Under the pieces are notes generated by a model. The model was given only the letters and a program-made list of their open reading frames with translations. It did no database searches and was not told where the DNA came from. Positions 53,464 to 61,963 of a stretch of DNA of 64,000 nucleotides are shown one piece after another. Source of the stretch: Cytophagales bacterium (lineage in GTDB: Bacteria; Bacteroidota; Bacteroidia; Cytophagales; UBA9547). Positions within the stretch are counted from its first letter, which is position 1, and the number at the start of each line of letters is the position of its first letter. Where the stretch lies: NCBI GenBank assembly GCA_013297755.1, contig JAAFIH010000005.1:1-64000 (forward strand), in the 5' to 3' direction. A program made the position numbers and the translations under genes.

Positions 53464-54418
53464 AGCGGGGGTTAAACGTATTTCCAAAGCCAAAACCTAC
53501 AATAGTGAGCCTCTCACCTAAACCAGCTCTGATATTTTTAGGATAAAAATCTGTAATACCAAATGTAGTATTAGTAGTTGCTTCTATTCTTGAGTTTCTT
53601 AATCCTTGTTGAAGTTTTTTTTTGAATCCTGTTTGTTTGCGTAAATCTTTTAAAAAATCACTATAAGTAAACTTGTTTTTTTTACAATATTCTTCCAAAT
53701 CAGGCCATGACAATCTACTGTTTATTAGATATTCATTACTCATATCCAAATTTTTGAATCGTTCAAAATATTTATTACAAGAGTCTAGTGTTGTAAATAT
53801 ATTTTTAATCATTCCTGGACTAAAATAGTTACTGCCTGTGTAATAAAATGAATTTGTTATTACACCATTTTTCACTGTGAAATTACCACCTCCTAAGTAA
53901 GCAATTCTTTTGTTATTAGTTTTGTATTTAAAAGTTGCTCCACCAATAGAATAATTAGCATTTTTTCTAAAAATTTCAAAAACTTTTGCATTACAAAACA
54001 CATAAGCTTCTCCGCCAATCATATTATACTTTCTTTCATAAGGATCGCTTCCTGCTTCATAAAATTGGTGGTCAATTAATATTCCTTGAAAAATAAAGTC
54101 TGCTTCTTCTATGTCTTTAGTTAATGCAGCCATTTCTACTTCATAGTTTTTTTTAGCATATTCAGCCTTTGATTTTCTGTTTATTTCTGCAACTTCGTTA
54201 TCACGTTTTGAATCAGTTTCTACTTTTTGTATTTCATTTTGCTTTTTCCACACATCTTGCATGGTGTCGTTGTATAGCATGGTGCTATCTATCCATTTTT
54301 GGACTTGGTCTCTGGTGGCAGTTTCTTTGGGAAATTGCTTTGGTTTTAGGTGTTCGTTTTGGGCTAAAAGCGTATTTGTGGTTATTGCTATGGCAAAAAT
54401 AAAGGTGCTAGTTTTCAT
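53456..54418 (-). pseudogene. truncated tandem paralogue of the T9SS metalloprotease
   Basis: A 320-residue frame. The first ~50 residues are nearly identical to the neighbouring protease (MKTSTFIFAIAITT, PKETATRDQVQKWID), the middle is diverged, and the end re-joins it at the IPT domain (NIRAGLGERLTIVGFGFGNT). It then stops after NPRYS, where the paralogue continues with NVHIQFRDAF. The stop TAG belongs to the 45-bp inverted repeat. The protease and T9SS sorting domains are missing, so export may occur but surface sorting cannot. The upstream promoter segment is a duplicate of the neighbour's. Most likely a remnant of a tandem duplication. Confidence 0.65.
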
Positions 54419-54631
54419 AGGTTTTTTGTTTATTTATATTCTTAGTATAGTACAATTTTAGTTGATGGTGCAAAGGTAATATTTTATTTTAATTGATGTA
54501 GTTGAAAACTTGATTTTATTTTAAATTCGTAGTAAGTTTGGATTAAAATTATGAATAGTGTGGATTTTATAAATTATGTCATAAGTTTTACTTTTTTTGT
54601 TAATATAGTTAGAAACTACAATTTATTTAGG

Positions 54632-54675
54632 ATTTGTAGTCTTATATGCTTTTGAGTATGCACAAGATTACGAAT
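54632..54675. repeat. inverted repeat of the ATTCGTAGTC family, diverged copy
   Basis: ATTTGTAGTC and GATTACGAAT arms around a 24-nt centre, 44 bp in all. A still weaker copy begins at 54525. These fill part of the 947-bp gap between the truncated paralogue and galE, together with the duplicated promoter segment (54419-54530), a MITE and a small reading frame. Confidence 0.5.
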
Positions 54676-54789
54676 AATGGGTTGGTTTGGGTGGGGCTTT
54701 TAAAAAAATATGTATATTTATATGAAAAGAAGTTTCTTGTTATCTTTTAATCTAGTTAAATTTTACTTCGTCTTTCTGAAAATTATATT

Positions 54790-54880
54790 TCAATGTCGTT
54801 TACTTTAGCAATTTTTATTGCCTCTATCTAGTCTTTCTCCAAAGGAGAAAGATAATCTGATTATTAAGTAAACGACATAG
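54790..54880. mobile_element. MITE family B, copy 4 (91 bp, 9-bp TSD)
   Basis: Left end TCAATGTCGTTTACTTTAG, right end complementary to CTATGTCGTTTACTTAA, with the family interior. It is flanked by a perfect 9-bp duplication AATTATATT (54781-54789 and 54881-54889). Confidence 0.87.
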
Positions 54881-55093
54881 AATTATATTAAATAAGAAAT
54901 AAATATTGTTTTAATACAAAGACAAGTGTCTAACAAACTAAATTTTGATACCAGATTGATGAGATTACCTATTTTTAGAAAAAATAATCAATTTATGCTT
55001 GATTTAGCAAAAAAAAGATGTCTAAATTTATAAAATTGGACTTTTGTTGGATTAATTGTATATATTATTGCATACATTTAATTGTATGCTTTC

Positions 55094-55255
55094 ATGAAAA
55101 AATCTACTTCAACAACCGAAAAAAAATTATCTAAAACTTATGTGCGCTATCAGTATGCACCCAACGCCATTAGAATTTATAAACCTTCAATAAGTGCTAT
55201 TTTAAAAATGAATAAAATACATCTAGAATTTTCGTTTGAAGACAAAATGGTATAA
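55094..55255 (+). CDS. hypothetical small protein (53 aa)
   Basis: A 53-codon frame from ATG at 55094. It is basic, with no signal or membrane segment. The layout KTYVRYQYAPNAIRIY-PSI faintly recalls the SymE-like small proteins, but the conserved tryptophan and GF end are missing, so no assignment is made. No clear promoter. It may be a remnant or noise in an AT-rich gap. Confidence 0.3.
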   Translation: MKKSTSTTEKKLSKTYVRYQYAPNAIRIYKPSISAILKMNKIHLEFSFEDKMV

Positions 55256-55365
55256 TTTATATTTTTAGGTTTCGTGCAAACGCTATTTTATTAAATTATT
55301 ATAGCTCCTATTTTTTGATTATTATAAACGAAATAGTTACTTTGCAACCGAAAAATTAAATAAAT

Positions 55366-56364
55366 ATGGGCAAAATATTAGTAACTGGCGGTGCAGGTTA
55401 TATAGGTTCGCACACTGTGCGTATGTTGGTAGACAAAGGCCTCGAGCCAATCGTTATAGATACCTTAGAATACGGCCACCGTGAGGCCATACTAAACCCA
55501 GAAACCGAATTAGTAGTTGGCAATCTTGGCGATACTGACCTGCTGGGGCGTATATTTGAGTACCATGATATTGATGCTGTCATACACTTTGCGGCTTATG
55601 CTTCGGTGGGCGAATCGATGAGCGAACCAGAAAAATATTACCAAAATAATATTTCAGCACCACTTAATTTGCTATCTGTGATGCGAAAATATGGTTGCAA
55701 AACTTTTATTTTCTCGTCTACTTGTGCCACTTATGGCAATCCACAATATGCTCCACTAGACGAATTACACCCTCAAAACCCTATCAATCCTTATGGAATG
55801 AGCAAATATATGCTCGAATTGATACTTAAAGATTACGAAAGGGCTTATGATTTTAAATACGCTTTTTTGAGGTATTTCAATGCCTCTGGTGCCTCGCCTG
55901 ATGGCTTGATTGGCGAAGACCACAACCCCGAAACGCATCTTATCCCACTTATTTTGGATGCCATACAGGGCGATAGATCACATATAACGATTTTTGGTAC
56001 CGATTATCCAACCCAAGATGGCACTTGTGTACGTGATTATATCCATGTAAACGATTTGGCCACAGCTCACTTGGCGGCTTTGGATTATATCAAAACCAAA
56101 AACGAATCTGTCGTATGCAATCTTGGCACTGGCGTGGGGGTTTCGGTAAAAGAAATGATAGCCATGGCCGAAGAAGTAACAGGCAAAAAAGTCCCTTTAC
56201 AATATGGCGAACGTAGACCTGGCGACCCTCCATTTTTGTTTGCCAATCCTGCACAGGCCAAATCAATATTGGGCTGGGAGGCCAGCTACAAAGATGTGAG
56301 AGAAATTATAAAACACGCTTGGGCTTGGAAAACAGGCATCAAAAGTGGTAAGTTTTTGCAATAA
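55366..56364 (+). CDS. galE: UDP-glucose 4-epimerase
   Basis: SDR-family enzyme interconverting UDP-glucose and UDP-galactose with tightly bound NAD. 332 residues. Rossmann motif GGAGYIGSHT at the N-terminus, SSTCATYG, the catalytic YGMSK tyrosine-lysine pair, YFNASGASPDGLIGEDHNPE, and VRDYIHVNDLATAH. It feeds galactose metabolism and surface glycan synthesis and fits with the alpha-galactosidase in the window. Preceded by a near-consensus TTACTTTG box at 55337-55344. Monocistronic. Confidence 0.95.
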   Translation: MGKILVTGGAGYIGSHTVRMLVDKGLEPIVIDTLEYGHREAILNPETELVVGNLGDTDLLGRIFEYHDIDAVIHFAAYASVGESMSEPEKYYQNNISAPLNLLSVMRKYGCKTFIFSSTCATYGNPQYAPLDELHPQNPINPYGMSKYMLELILKDYERAYDFKYAFLRYFNASGASPDGLIGEDHNPETHLIPLILDAIQGDRSHITIFGTDYPTQDGTCVRDYIHVNDLATAHLAALDYIKTKNESVVCNLGTGVGVSVKEMIAMAEEVTGKKVPLQYGERRPGDPPFLFANPAQAKSILGWEASYKDVREIIKHAWAWKTGIKSGKFLQ

Positions 56365-56394
56365 TTAATTGTTTATTTGTTTTTAGAAATTCAG

Positions 56395-56979
56395 CTATAT
56401 TATATTTCTAAAAGTAAGATTTATTCTAGGGTTTTGTACTTTTGTGGTTTTAGCAATTTGATGTTTCCAGCAGTCTTGTGTGGTGCCTTGCATAATCAAA
56501 AGCGAACCTGAGGTTAATGCTAGTTTTTGGATATTTTTAAGATTGGCGTTTTCTCTAAACTGAATTATGCGACTAGCACCAAAACTAACAGAGGCTATCG
56601 TAGGCCGAGGCCCAAGGCTGGCTTCGTTGTCGGCATGCCAGCCCATGCTATCGCTGCCATTGCGATACAAATTGCACAATACACTGTTGAAAACCAGTTT
56701 TGTGTCGTTTTCTATCTTTGTTTTAATGTCAAAAAGAGTAGCCTCCCAGGGAGTAACAGGCATAGTTTTGCCCGAATAAGTATAAGTCTTGGAGCCATAC
56801 CAAGCCGTAAGGCGTGGCTCAGCTATGTGTTTGCCAAAGATAGTAATATAGGATTTTTGCCAGTTGAGCGAGTGCAAAAGATGTTCAAAAAGTAATTTTG
56901 ATTCTTCAAAATCATAAAAATGAGGTCTATAAATAAGGTCAGGTTGGATATTCAAGAATTTACTTTTGTGGATATTCAA
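56395..56979 (-). CDS. AlkB-like alpha-ketoglutarate-dependent dioxygenase
   Basis: Fe(II)/2-oxoglutarate dioxygenase that repairs N-alkylated bases by oxidative demethylation. 194 residues. Key points are RLTAWYGSKTYTYSGK (nucleotide recognition lid), the iron-binding WHADNE (HxD), the distal histidine in CWKHQIAKT, and the 2-oxoglutarate-binding arginines in PRINLTFR. It resembles the ALKBH2/3-like branch found in many bacteria. A single-gene unit converging on galE. With the ATL protein it is the second alkylation-damage gene in the window. Confidence 0.9.
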   Translation of the reverse strand: MNIHKSKFLNIQPDLIYRPHFYDFEESKLLFEHLLHSLNWQKSYITIFGKHIAEPRLTAWYGSKTYTYSGKTMPVTPWEATLFDIKTKIENDTKLVFNSVLCNLYRNGSDSMGWHADNEASLGPRPTIASVSFGASRIIQFRENANLKNIQKLALTSGSLLIMQGTTQDCWKHQIAKTTKVQNPRINLTFRNII

Positions 56980-57085
56980 CTTGGTTGGCGGTATATTGTT
57001 TGATTAAAATAAATTTTGTTTTTCAAAAAATTTCTGAAAAACAAAAAAATCAATATTTTTACGATAGATTTTAAAAAAACATACT

Positions 57086-57532
57086 ATGTCAAATACGGTA
57101 AAATTACACAGAGTATTGGCGGCTCCTGTAGAAAAAGTGTATAAAGCATTTACAGATGCCGATGCCTTAGTTGGTTGGATGCCGCCTTATGGTTTTCTAG
57201 GCAAGGTACACCACTTTGATTTGAGCATTGGTGGCACCTACAAAATGACTTTTATCAATTTTGGTACTGGCCATGAGCACTCGTTTGGTGGCAAATATTT
57301 GGAGATTGTACCCAACCAAAAATTAAAATATACCGACCAGTTTGACAACCCAGACTTGCCAGGCCAAATCATTACTACTATTGAGTTTAAAAAAGTGTTG
57401 TGTGGCACCGAAATTTTTGCTACCCAAGAAAACCTGCCAGAGGCTATACCCGTAGAAATGTGCTATTTGGGATGGCAAGAAAGCCTCGACAAACTCAAAA
57501 GACTTGTAGAACCAAATATACCTGATGCGTAA
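57086..57532 (+). CDS. SRPBCC/AHSA1-like domain protein
   Basis: A 148-residue START-fold (Aha1 C-terminal-like) protein. It has the usual opening VKLHRVLAAPVEKVYKAFTDADALVGWMPP, the central GGTYKMTFINFGTG and KLKYTDQFDNPDLPG, and the C-terminal amphipathic helix GWQESLDKLKRLVE. Such proteins form a hydrophobic pocket that binds small ligands. The function in this genome is unknown. Cytoplasmic, no neighbours in the same pathway. Confidence 0.85.
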   Translation: MSNTVKLHRVLAAPVEKVYKAFTDADALVGWMPPYGFLGKVHHFDLSIGGTYKMTFINFGTGHEHSFGGKYLEIVPNQKLKYTDQFDNPDLPGQIITTIEFKKVLCGTEIFATQENLPEAIPVEMCYLGWQESLDKLKRLVEPNIPDA

Positions 57533-57668
57533 GTTTTTTGGTTTTTACACGATAGTCATTGGTTCAGCTAAAACTTATAATTGGAGTATTTTTAGTGCTA
57601 CATACAAGGTTGATCATTACAAAAAACTTTGCATCAAATGTTGGAACAAAAATAAGAAACTGAGCAGG

Positions 57669-58130
57669 ATGAAACTATTCAAAAATGTGATATTATTTTC
57701 ATTTATTTTGTTTTTATCTAATAAAACAATTTGTCAAACGATAGATTCCACCTTAATTTTGGATGCAAATGTTGGCTTTGTAAGTAAGAAAAACAAAACT
57801 ACTTATCAAAAATGTAGATTAGAGGCACATAATCAATATATTTGTATCAAGTCATTGGATTTGGATACTATAATATTAAAATTAGAGATGTCTAAAATAA
57901 AATCTGCTGGATATGGTATGTTTAAAACAAATACATTGGTAATAAAATATGAATTAAACAAAAAAATATTAGTTGAAATTGATTCAAAAATAAAAAGAAA
58001 AAATCTAACAAAAATTCTCAAAAAAAATGAAAACATAGCCTATAAAGATTTAAGAGCTCTTGGATATACATTTTATGGATTTGATGTTGCTCTTACAGGT
58101 TTGATTTGTGTATTTTTGGTTTTAAATTAA
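57669..58130 (+). CDS. hypothetical exported protein with C-terminal membrane segment
   Basis: A 153-residue protein taken from ATG 57669, where MKLFKNVILFSFILFLSNKTICQ forms a signal peptide. An in-frame start at 57525 would overlap the SRPBCC gene and put a hydrophilic stretch before the signal. The mature part is beta-rich and basic (VEIDSKIKRKNLTKILKKN), followed by a hydrophobic C-terminal segment (YGFDVALTGLICVFLVLN). The overall plan matches the frameshifted gene at 58314-58762. No family recognised. Confidence 0.55.
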   Translation: MKLFKNVILFSFILFLSNKTICQTIDSTLILDANVGFVSKKNKTTYQKCRLEAHNQYICIKSLDLDTIILKLEMSKIKSAGYGMFKTNTLVIKYELNKKILVEIDSKIKRKNLTKILKKNENIAYKDLRALGYTFYGFDVALTGLICVFLVLN

Positions 58131-58140
58131 CAATTTTATA

Positions 58141-58232
58141 TCAATGTCGTTTACTTAAGCATTTTTTATTGCCTCTATCTTAGTATTTATCCAAAGGAGA
58201 AAGATAAGCTGATTGTTAAGTAAACGTCATTA
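58141..58232. mobile_element. MITE family B, copy 5 (92 bp)
   Basis: Left end TCAATGTCGTTTACTTAAGC, right end complementary to AATGACGTTTACTTAACA. Flanks AATTTTATA (58132-58140) and AATATTATA (58233-58241) agree at 8 of 9 positions. It lies between the two small exported-protein genes. Confidence 0.82.
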
Positions 58233-58313
58233 AATATTATATTATTACTTATTTACAAGAAGTTTTGGTATGATTTTAGTTTGGTCTAAATGTTAAATAT
58301 TACACTTATTAAT

Positions 58314-58762
58314 ATGAGAAAATACACGTTTGGTATATTGATTTTGTTTTCATTTGTTGTTCAGGCAACAAATGAAAACATATTTTTTGGGTCAGATAGC
58401 TTTGATATAGAGGTTGCTCCAAATTTTAGAAACGCATTTGCAGTGAAAAAAAACCCAAAAGCTATGCTATATCTATTTTCAAAATCTATGGTTATAGATT
58501 ATGTTATCGAAAAAAAATCAGACACCATTTATTTTGAAGAAGTAAGAAAAATAAGAAAGGGGTTTATGGGCAACCGTTTTTAAAAATTGTATATAAATTT
58601 AAGAAAGACCCCATTTTGATTTCGTTTAGAGACAGGCGTGAGTACGATACTTTTTACAATCAACTCAAAACAATGGATGTAAAAAGATACAACAGTTCTT
58701 TTTGGGAATATACCTATATTATAACTCTTGCATTGATTATAAATGTTGGGATTATATTGTAG
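58314..58762 (+). pseudogene. frameshifted gene for a small exported protein with C-terminal membrane segment
   Basis: From ATG 58314 the frame opens with a signal peptide (MRKYTFGILILFSFVVQATNE) and runs to a stop at 58581. A second frame, shifted -1, is open from about 58559 to TAG 58760 and continues sensibly (GQPFLKIVYKFKKDPILISF, then EYDTFYNQLK) into a hydrophobic end (YIITLALIINVGIIL). Together they give about 150 residues with the same plan as the gene at 57669. The shift point carries A-AAG-GGG in the proper frame (58556-58562). Mutation is the simplest explanation; programmed slippage is possible. Confidence 0.55.
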
Positions 58763-58837
58763 GGGCAGGGCAAACCAAGATGACAGTAAATTTTAAATGT
58801 ATTTTTATTAATGGAGTTGAAACTGCTTTTATCTAAA

Positions 58838-58882
58838 ATTCGTAATATATCTCGCTTTTTTTCATAGCACAAGACTACGAAT
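58838..58882. repeat. 45-bp inverted repeat of the ATTCGTAGTC family
   Basis: ATTCGTAATA and GACTACGAAT arms, with the same 45-bp length as the copy at 53419-53463, preceded likewise by GTTGAAACT-like sequence. It lies just downstream of the peptide ABC gene (minus strand). Confidence 0.55.
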
Positions 58883-58947
58883 TACTCGTTTGAACAGATG
58901 ATTGATTTTGATGTTTAGATAAAATGTTAGCGTAGAAAAATTGGCTT

Positions 58948-60792
58948 TTATTCGATAGTATTTTCATATTTCTTGATAATTTTTTGCATTTTAATATTCT
59001 CTACTATGCCTTTGGGAATTGATTGAATGAGTTTTTTGGTATATTCTGATTGTGGATTTGTGTATATATCATCGGCAAAACCTTGTTCTTCTATTTTGCC
59101 TTTGTTCATAATAATGACTCTATCGGCCATAAACCTAACCACAGATAGGTCGTGAGATATAAAAATGCAAGTAAATTTGAATTTTTCTTTGAGTAAATTG
59201 AGCAGATTTAGCACCTGAGCCTGCACAGATACATCAAGAGCTGACACAGATTCGTCACAAACGATAAATTTGGGCTGCAAAGCCAAGGCTCTAGCAATGC
59301 AGATGCGCTGCCTTTGGCCACCAGAAAATTCGTGGGCATATCTGTTGTAGTGCATTTGTTTGAGCCCCACTGTGTCTAATAATTCAAACAAAAATTTCTT
59401 ACGACTGGTGTCATTATCAAATATTTTGTGTACACGCATGGGTTCGAGTATGGCTTCGCCAATAGGTATGCGTGGATTGAGCGATGAGTAAGGATCTTGA
59501 AAAATAATTTGCATATCTTTTCTCAATAACTGCATTTCTTTTGGCGAAAATGCGGTTATATCTTGCCCATTAAATATTATTTTGCCCTCTGTAGGTTCTA
59601 CCAATCGTAAAATAGTACGCCCAAGAGTGGTTTTGCCACATCCAGATTCGCCTACTAGACCCAGTGTTTCGCCCTCGTTTACACTAAAAGTAACACCATC
59701 TACTGCTTTTACAAAATCAGTGGGTTTCTTAAAAAAGCCTTTTTTGATTGGAAAATACGTTTTTAAGTTTTCGACCGACAAAATTGTTTTGCCATTCATT
59801 ATTTCGGTTTCCCTTAGTTTATACTCTTGGTCAGAAATTATATTCCTAAAAATAGCATCGTCTACAGAGTCAAAAATCTTGGTTTTGATTTCACTAGCAT
59901 TTCCTTGCGTATCAAAAGCCACAAAATCAGCAATGGTGGGTAGTTTTCTTAATTTTAATTCAGCTTTTGGTCTACAAGCCAAAAGACCTTTGGTGTATGG
60001 ATGCTTAGGATTAGAAAAAATATTCCAAACGGTGCCTTGCTCTACAATTTTGCCTTGATGCATGATTATAATTCGATCCGCAATTTCGGCAATAACACCT
60101 AAATCGTGGGTTATAAAAATAATTGAAGTATCGTTTTCATCCCTTAATTTGCGCATCAAATCAAGAATTGTGGCTTGCACTGTTACATCCAAGGCAGTAG
60201 TTGGCTCATCAGCAATTAATATTGAGGGATTACAACAGATAGCCATGGCAATCATTACGCGTTGTTTTTGGCCGCCAGAAATTTCGTGAGGATAGCAATC
60301 AAAGATGGCTTCTGGTCTAGGTAATTGTACTTTCTCAAATAATTCTATGGTAAGTTGTTTTGCTTTTTTGTAATCAGTTTTTTGATGCAAAATGATGCTT
60401 TCCATGACTTGATTACCACATGTAAAAACAGGATTAAGCGATGTCATTGGCTCCTGAAAAATCATGGAAATTTCGTTTCCACGAAGGCTCTGCATTTCTT
60501 TTTCAGTCATTTTCGACAAATCTACAGGGCCTAGTTTTTTGGAGTTAAATATTATTTCTCCACTTTCGATATAGCCATTGGAAGCCAGCAACTGTAGTAT
60601 CGACAAGGATGTAACTGATTTGCCAGAACCAGATTCTCCAACTATTCCTATGGTTTGGCCTTTTCTTACCCTAAAACTTACGTCATTTACAGCTTTGAAT
60701 ACGCCATTTTCTGTATTAAAACTTGTTTTGAGTTGTCGAATCTCTAAAATTGAATCTAAAAAATTAGCCTTTGGAAACGAGTTGATTGGCAT
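58948..60792 (-). CDS. fused oligopeptide/dipeptide ABC transporter ATPase
   Basis: A 614-residue protein with two complete ABC ATPase domains, each with Walker A (GESGSGKS and GESGCGKT), signature (ISGGQKQRVMIAMA and FSGGQRQRICIARA) and Walker B (ADEPTTALDVT; CDESVSALDVS). This is the DppD-DppF fusion type known from GsiA and YejF, which drives uptake of peptides or glutathione. The second Walker B has DES in place of DEP, common in this branch. Permease and binding-protein genes are not adjacent. Monocistronic. Confidence 0.92.
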   Translation of the reverse strand: MPINSFPKANFLDSILEIRQLKTSFNTENGVFKAVNDVSFRVRKGQTIGIVGESGSGKSVTSLSILQLLASNGYIESGEIIFNSKKLGPVDLSKMTEKEMQSLRGNEISMIFQEPMTSLNPVFTCGNQVMESIILHQKTDYKKAKQLTIELFEKVQLPRPEAIFDCYPHEISGGQKQRVMIAMAICCNPSILIADEPTTALDVTVQATILDLMRKLRDENDTSIIFITHDLGVIAEIADRIIIMHQGKIVEQGTVWNIFSNPKHPYTKGLLACRPKAELKLRKLPTIADFVAFDTQGNASEIKTKIFDSVDDAIFRNIISDQEYKLRETEIMNGKTILSVENLKTYFPIKKGFFKKPTDFVKAVDGVTFSVNEGETLGLVGESGCGKTTLGRTILRLVEPTEGKIIFNGQDITAFSPKEMQLLRKDMQIIFQDPYSSLNPRIPIGEAILEPMRVHKIFDNDTSRKKFLFELLDTVGLKQMHYNRYAHEFSGGQRQRICIARALALQPKFIVCDESVSALDVSVQAQVLNLLNLLKEKFKFTCIFISHDLSVVRFMADRVIIMNKGKIEEQGFADDIYTNPQSEYTKKLIQSIPKGIVENIKMQKIIKKYENTIE

Positions 60793-60853
60793 ATTTCATT
60801 TAAGATTTCAAATATATCTTAAATTAAAGTTTAAAAAAATTATTTTATTTCAA

Positions 60854-60874
60854 ATCATTCACTTTGTGAATGAT
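60854..60874 (-). promoter_or_regulatory. perfect inverted repeat upstream of the peptide ABC gene
   Basis: ATCATTCAC (60854-60862) and GTGAATGAT (60866-60874) form a 9-bp perfect stem with a 3-nt loop, about 60 bp upstream of the ABC gene's ATG. It may be an operator or a leader hairpin; no T-run follows it. Confidence 0.35.
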
Positions 60875-61415
60875 ATAAAATAATAAAACCAAAAAAATTG
60901 TAATTAACTTTTAGGTAAAACCCTGACAAATACTCTAGTTTCAAAAAAAGTATTTCTCATTCTCCACCCTGGTTTGTGGCACTCATCACACAAATAAGTG
61001 AGGTGTTTTGTATATCACATACCTCCGAGTTGTTATTAAACAATTATTACTCAATAGCATAAATATCCACGATTGAATATTAACATAAAAATTAAGTCAA
61101 AAAAATGTATTTTAAAAACATATTTATCTTTACATTTGAGCAATAAAAAATTTAAGATTGGATTATCTTAACTTACTCATATTGCTAATATATTACTAAA
61201 AAAAGTTTTATTATTGAAATAAGCAAGCGAATGAAGTGAAAAAAGGCTTTGGATAGGCACTTGTCAGATTTCAATGAAGTAAAACATTGGGCTGATTCTG
61301 ATTTAAAATATAACTTATTTTCATTTACTAAAATGCTGGTTAAGAACTATAATTGCGATAAATCTTACATTAATTTAATTCTAATAGTTGCATTTTTGGC
61401 TTTATTAAATCAAAT
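60875..61415. other. AT-rich gap between ABC gene and CheC-like gene, nothing recognised
   Basis: About 540 bp with no open frame above background and no repeat shared with other gaps. It must carry the promoter of the chemotaxis-like cluster; no convincing TTTG/TAnnTTTG pair was identified. Confidence 0.4.
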
Positions 61416-61958
61416 ATGAAAAATAAAAATATGACAATCAATCAAAGTTTGATTGAAGAAGCACTACAACATGCAGCAAATGTATTTTCATCGTTTATCA
61501 ATAAAGAAGTAAAACTTGAGATAGTAAGCACAAAACACGAAAACGAAAAGACCGAAAATCAAAACGACCCTATTATTGTTTTATTATCAGAACTCAAAGG
61601 GGCACTCAAAGGCAAAAGTTACTTGAAAATAAAGCCATTGGACGCTCAAAATCTGTTTTTGGTTTGTCTGCCAGAGCCTTACAAGGATCAAGAAGAGATG
61701 CAAAATGCTATTTTATTAGAATTAGACAACATTCTTACGGCTGCTGTTGTTACTGTTTTTTCTAATCATTTGGCCATAAAAACGCATGCACATGTGCCAC
61801 AACTGATGTCTATCCAAAGTTATCAATTAGACGAAATGATTGATTCTGACCAAAAAAACAATCATTTAATTTTCTATTTTAACACAAAGTTCAACATACA
61901 ACAACACAGTATATTATCAGAATTTATATGGGTAATGGATTTTAATACAAATCAATAA
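61416..61958 (+). CDS. CheC-like protein
   Basis: A 180-residue soluble protein. The segment NAILLELDNILTAAVVTVFSNHLAIKTHAHVPQL resembles the CheC/CheX E-x3-N active-site helix (Glu and Asn of LELDNIL) that dephosphorylates CheY-P. The second copy of this motif seen in full CheC is not obvious. ATG options are 61416 and 61431; the first is shown. First gene of a run with a GAF-PAS sensor (5-bp gap) and cheR. Assigned as CheC-like with moderate certainty. Confidence 0.6.
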   Translation: MKNKNMTINQSLIEEALQHAANVFSSFINKEVKLEIVSTKHENEKTENQNDPIIVLLSELKGALKGKSYLKIKPLDAQNLFLVCLPEPYKDQEEMQNAILLELDNILTAAVVTVFSNHLAIKTHAHVPQLMSIQSYQLDEMIDSDQKNNHLIFYFNTKFNIQQHSILSEFIWVMDFNTNQ

Positions 61959-61963
61959 TCAAC

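Noticed and set aside
57525-57668. Earlier start for the exported protein at 57669
   Set aside because: It overlaps the SRPBCC gene and places 48 hydrophilic residues before an obvious signal peptide.
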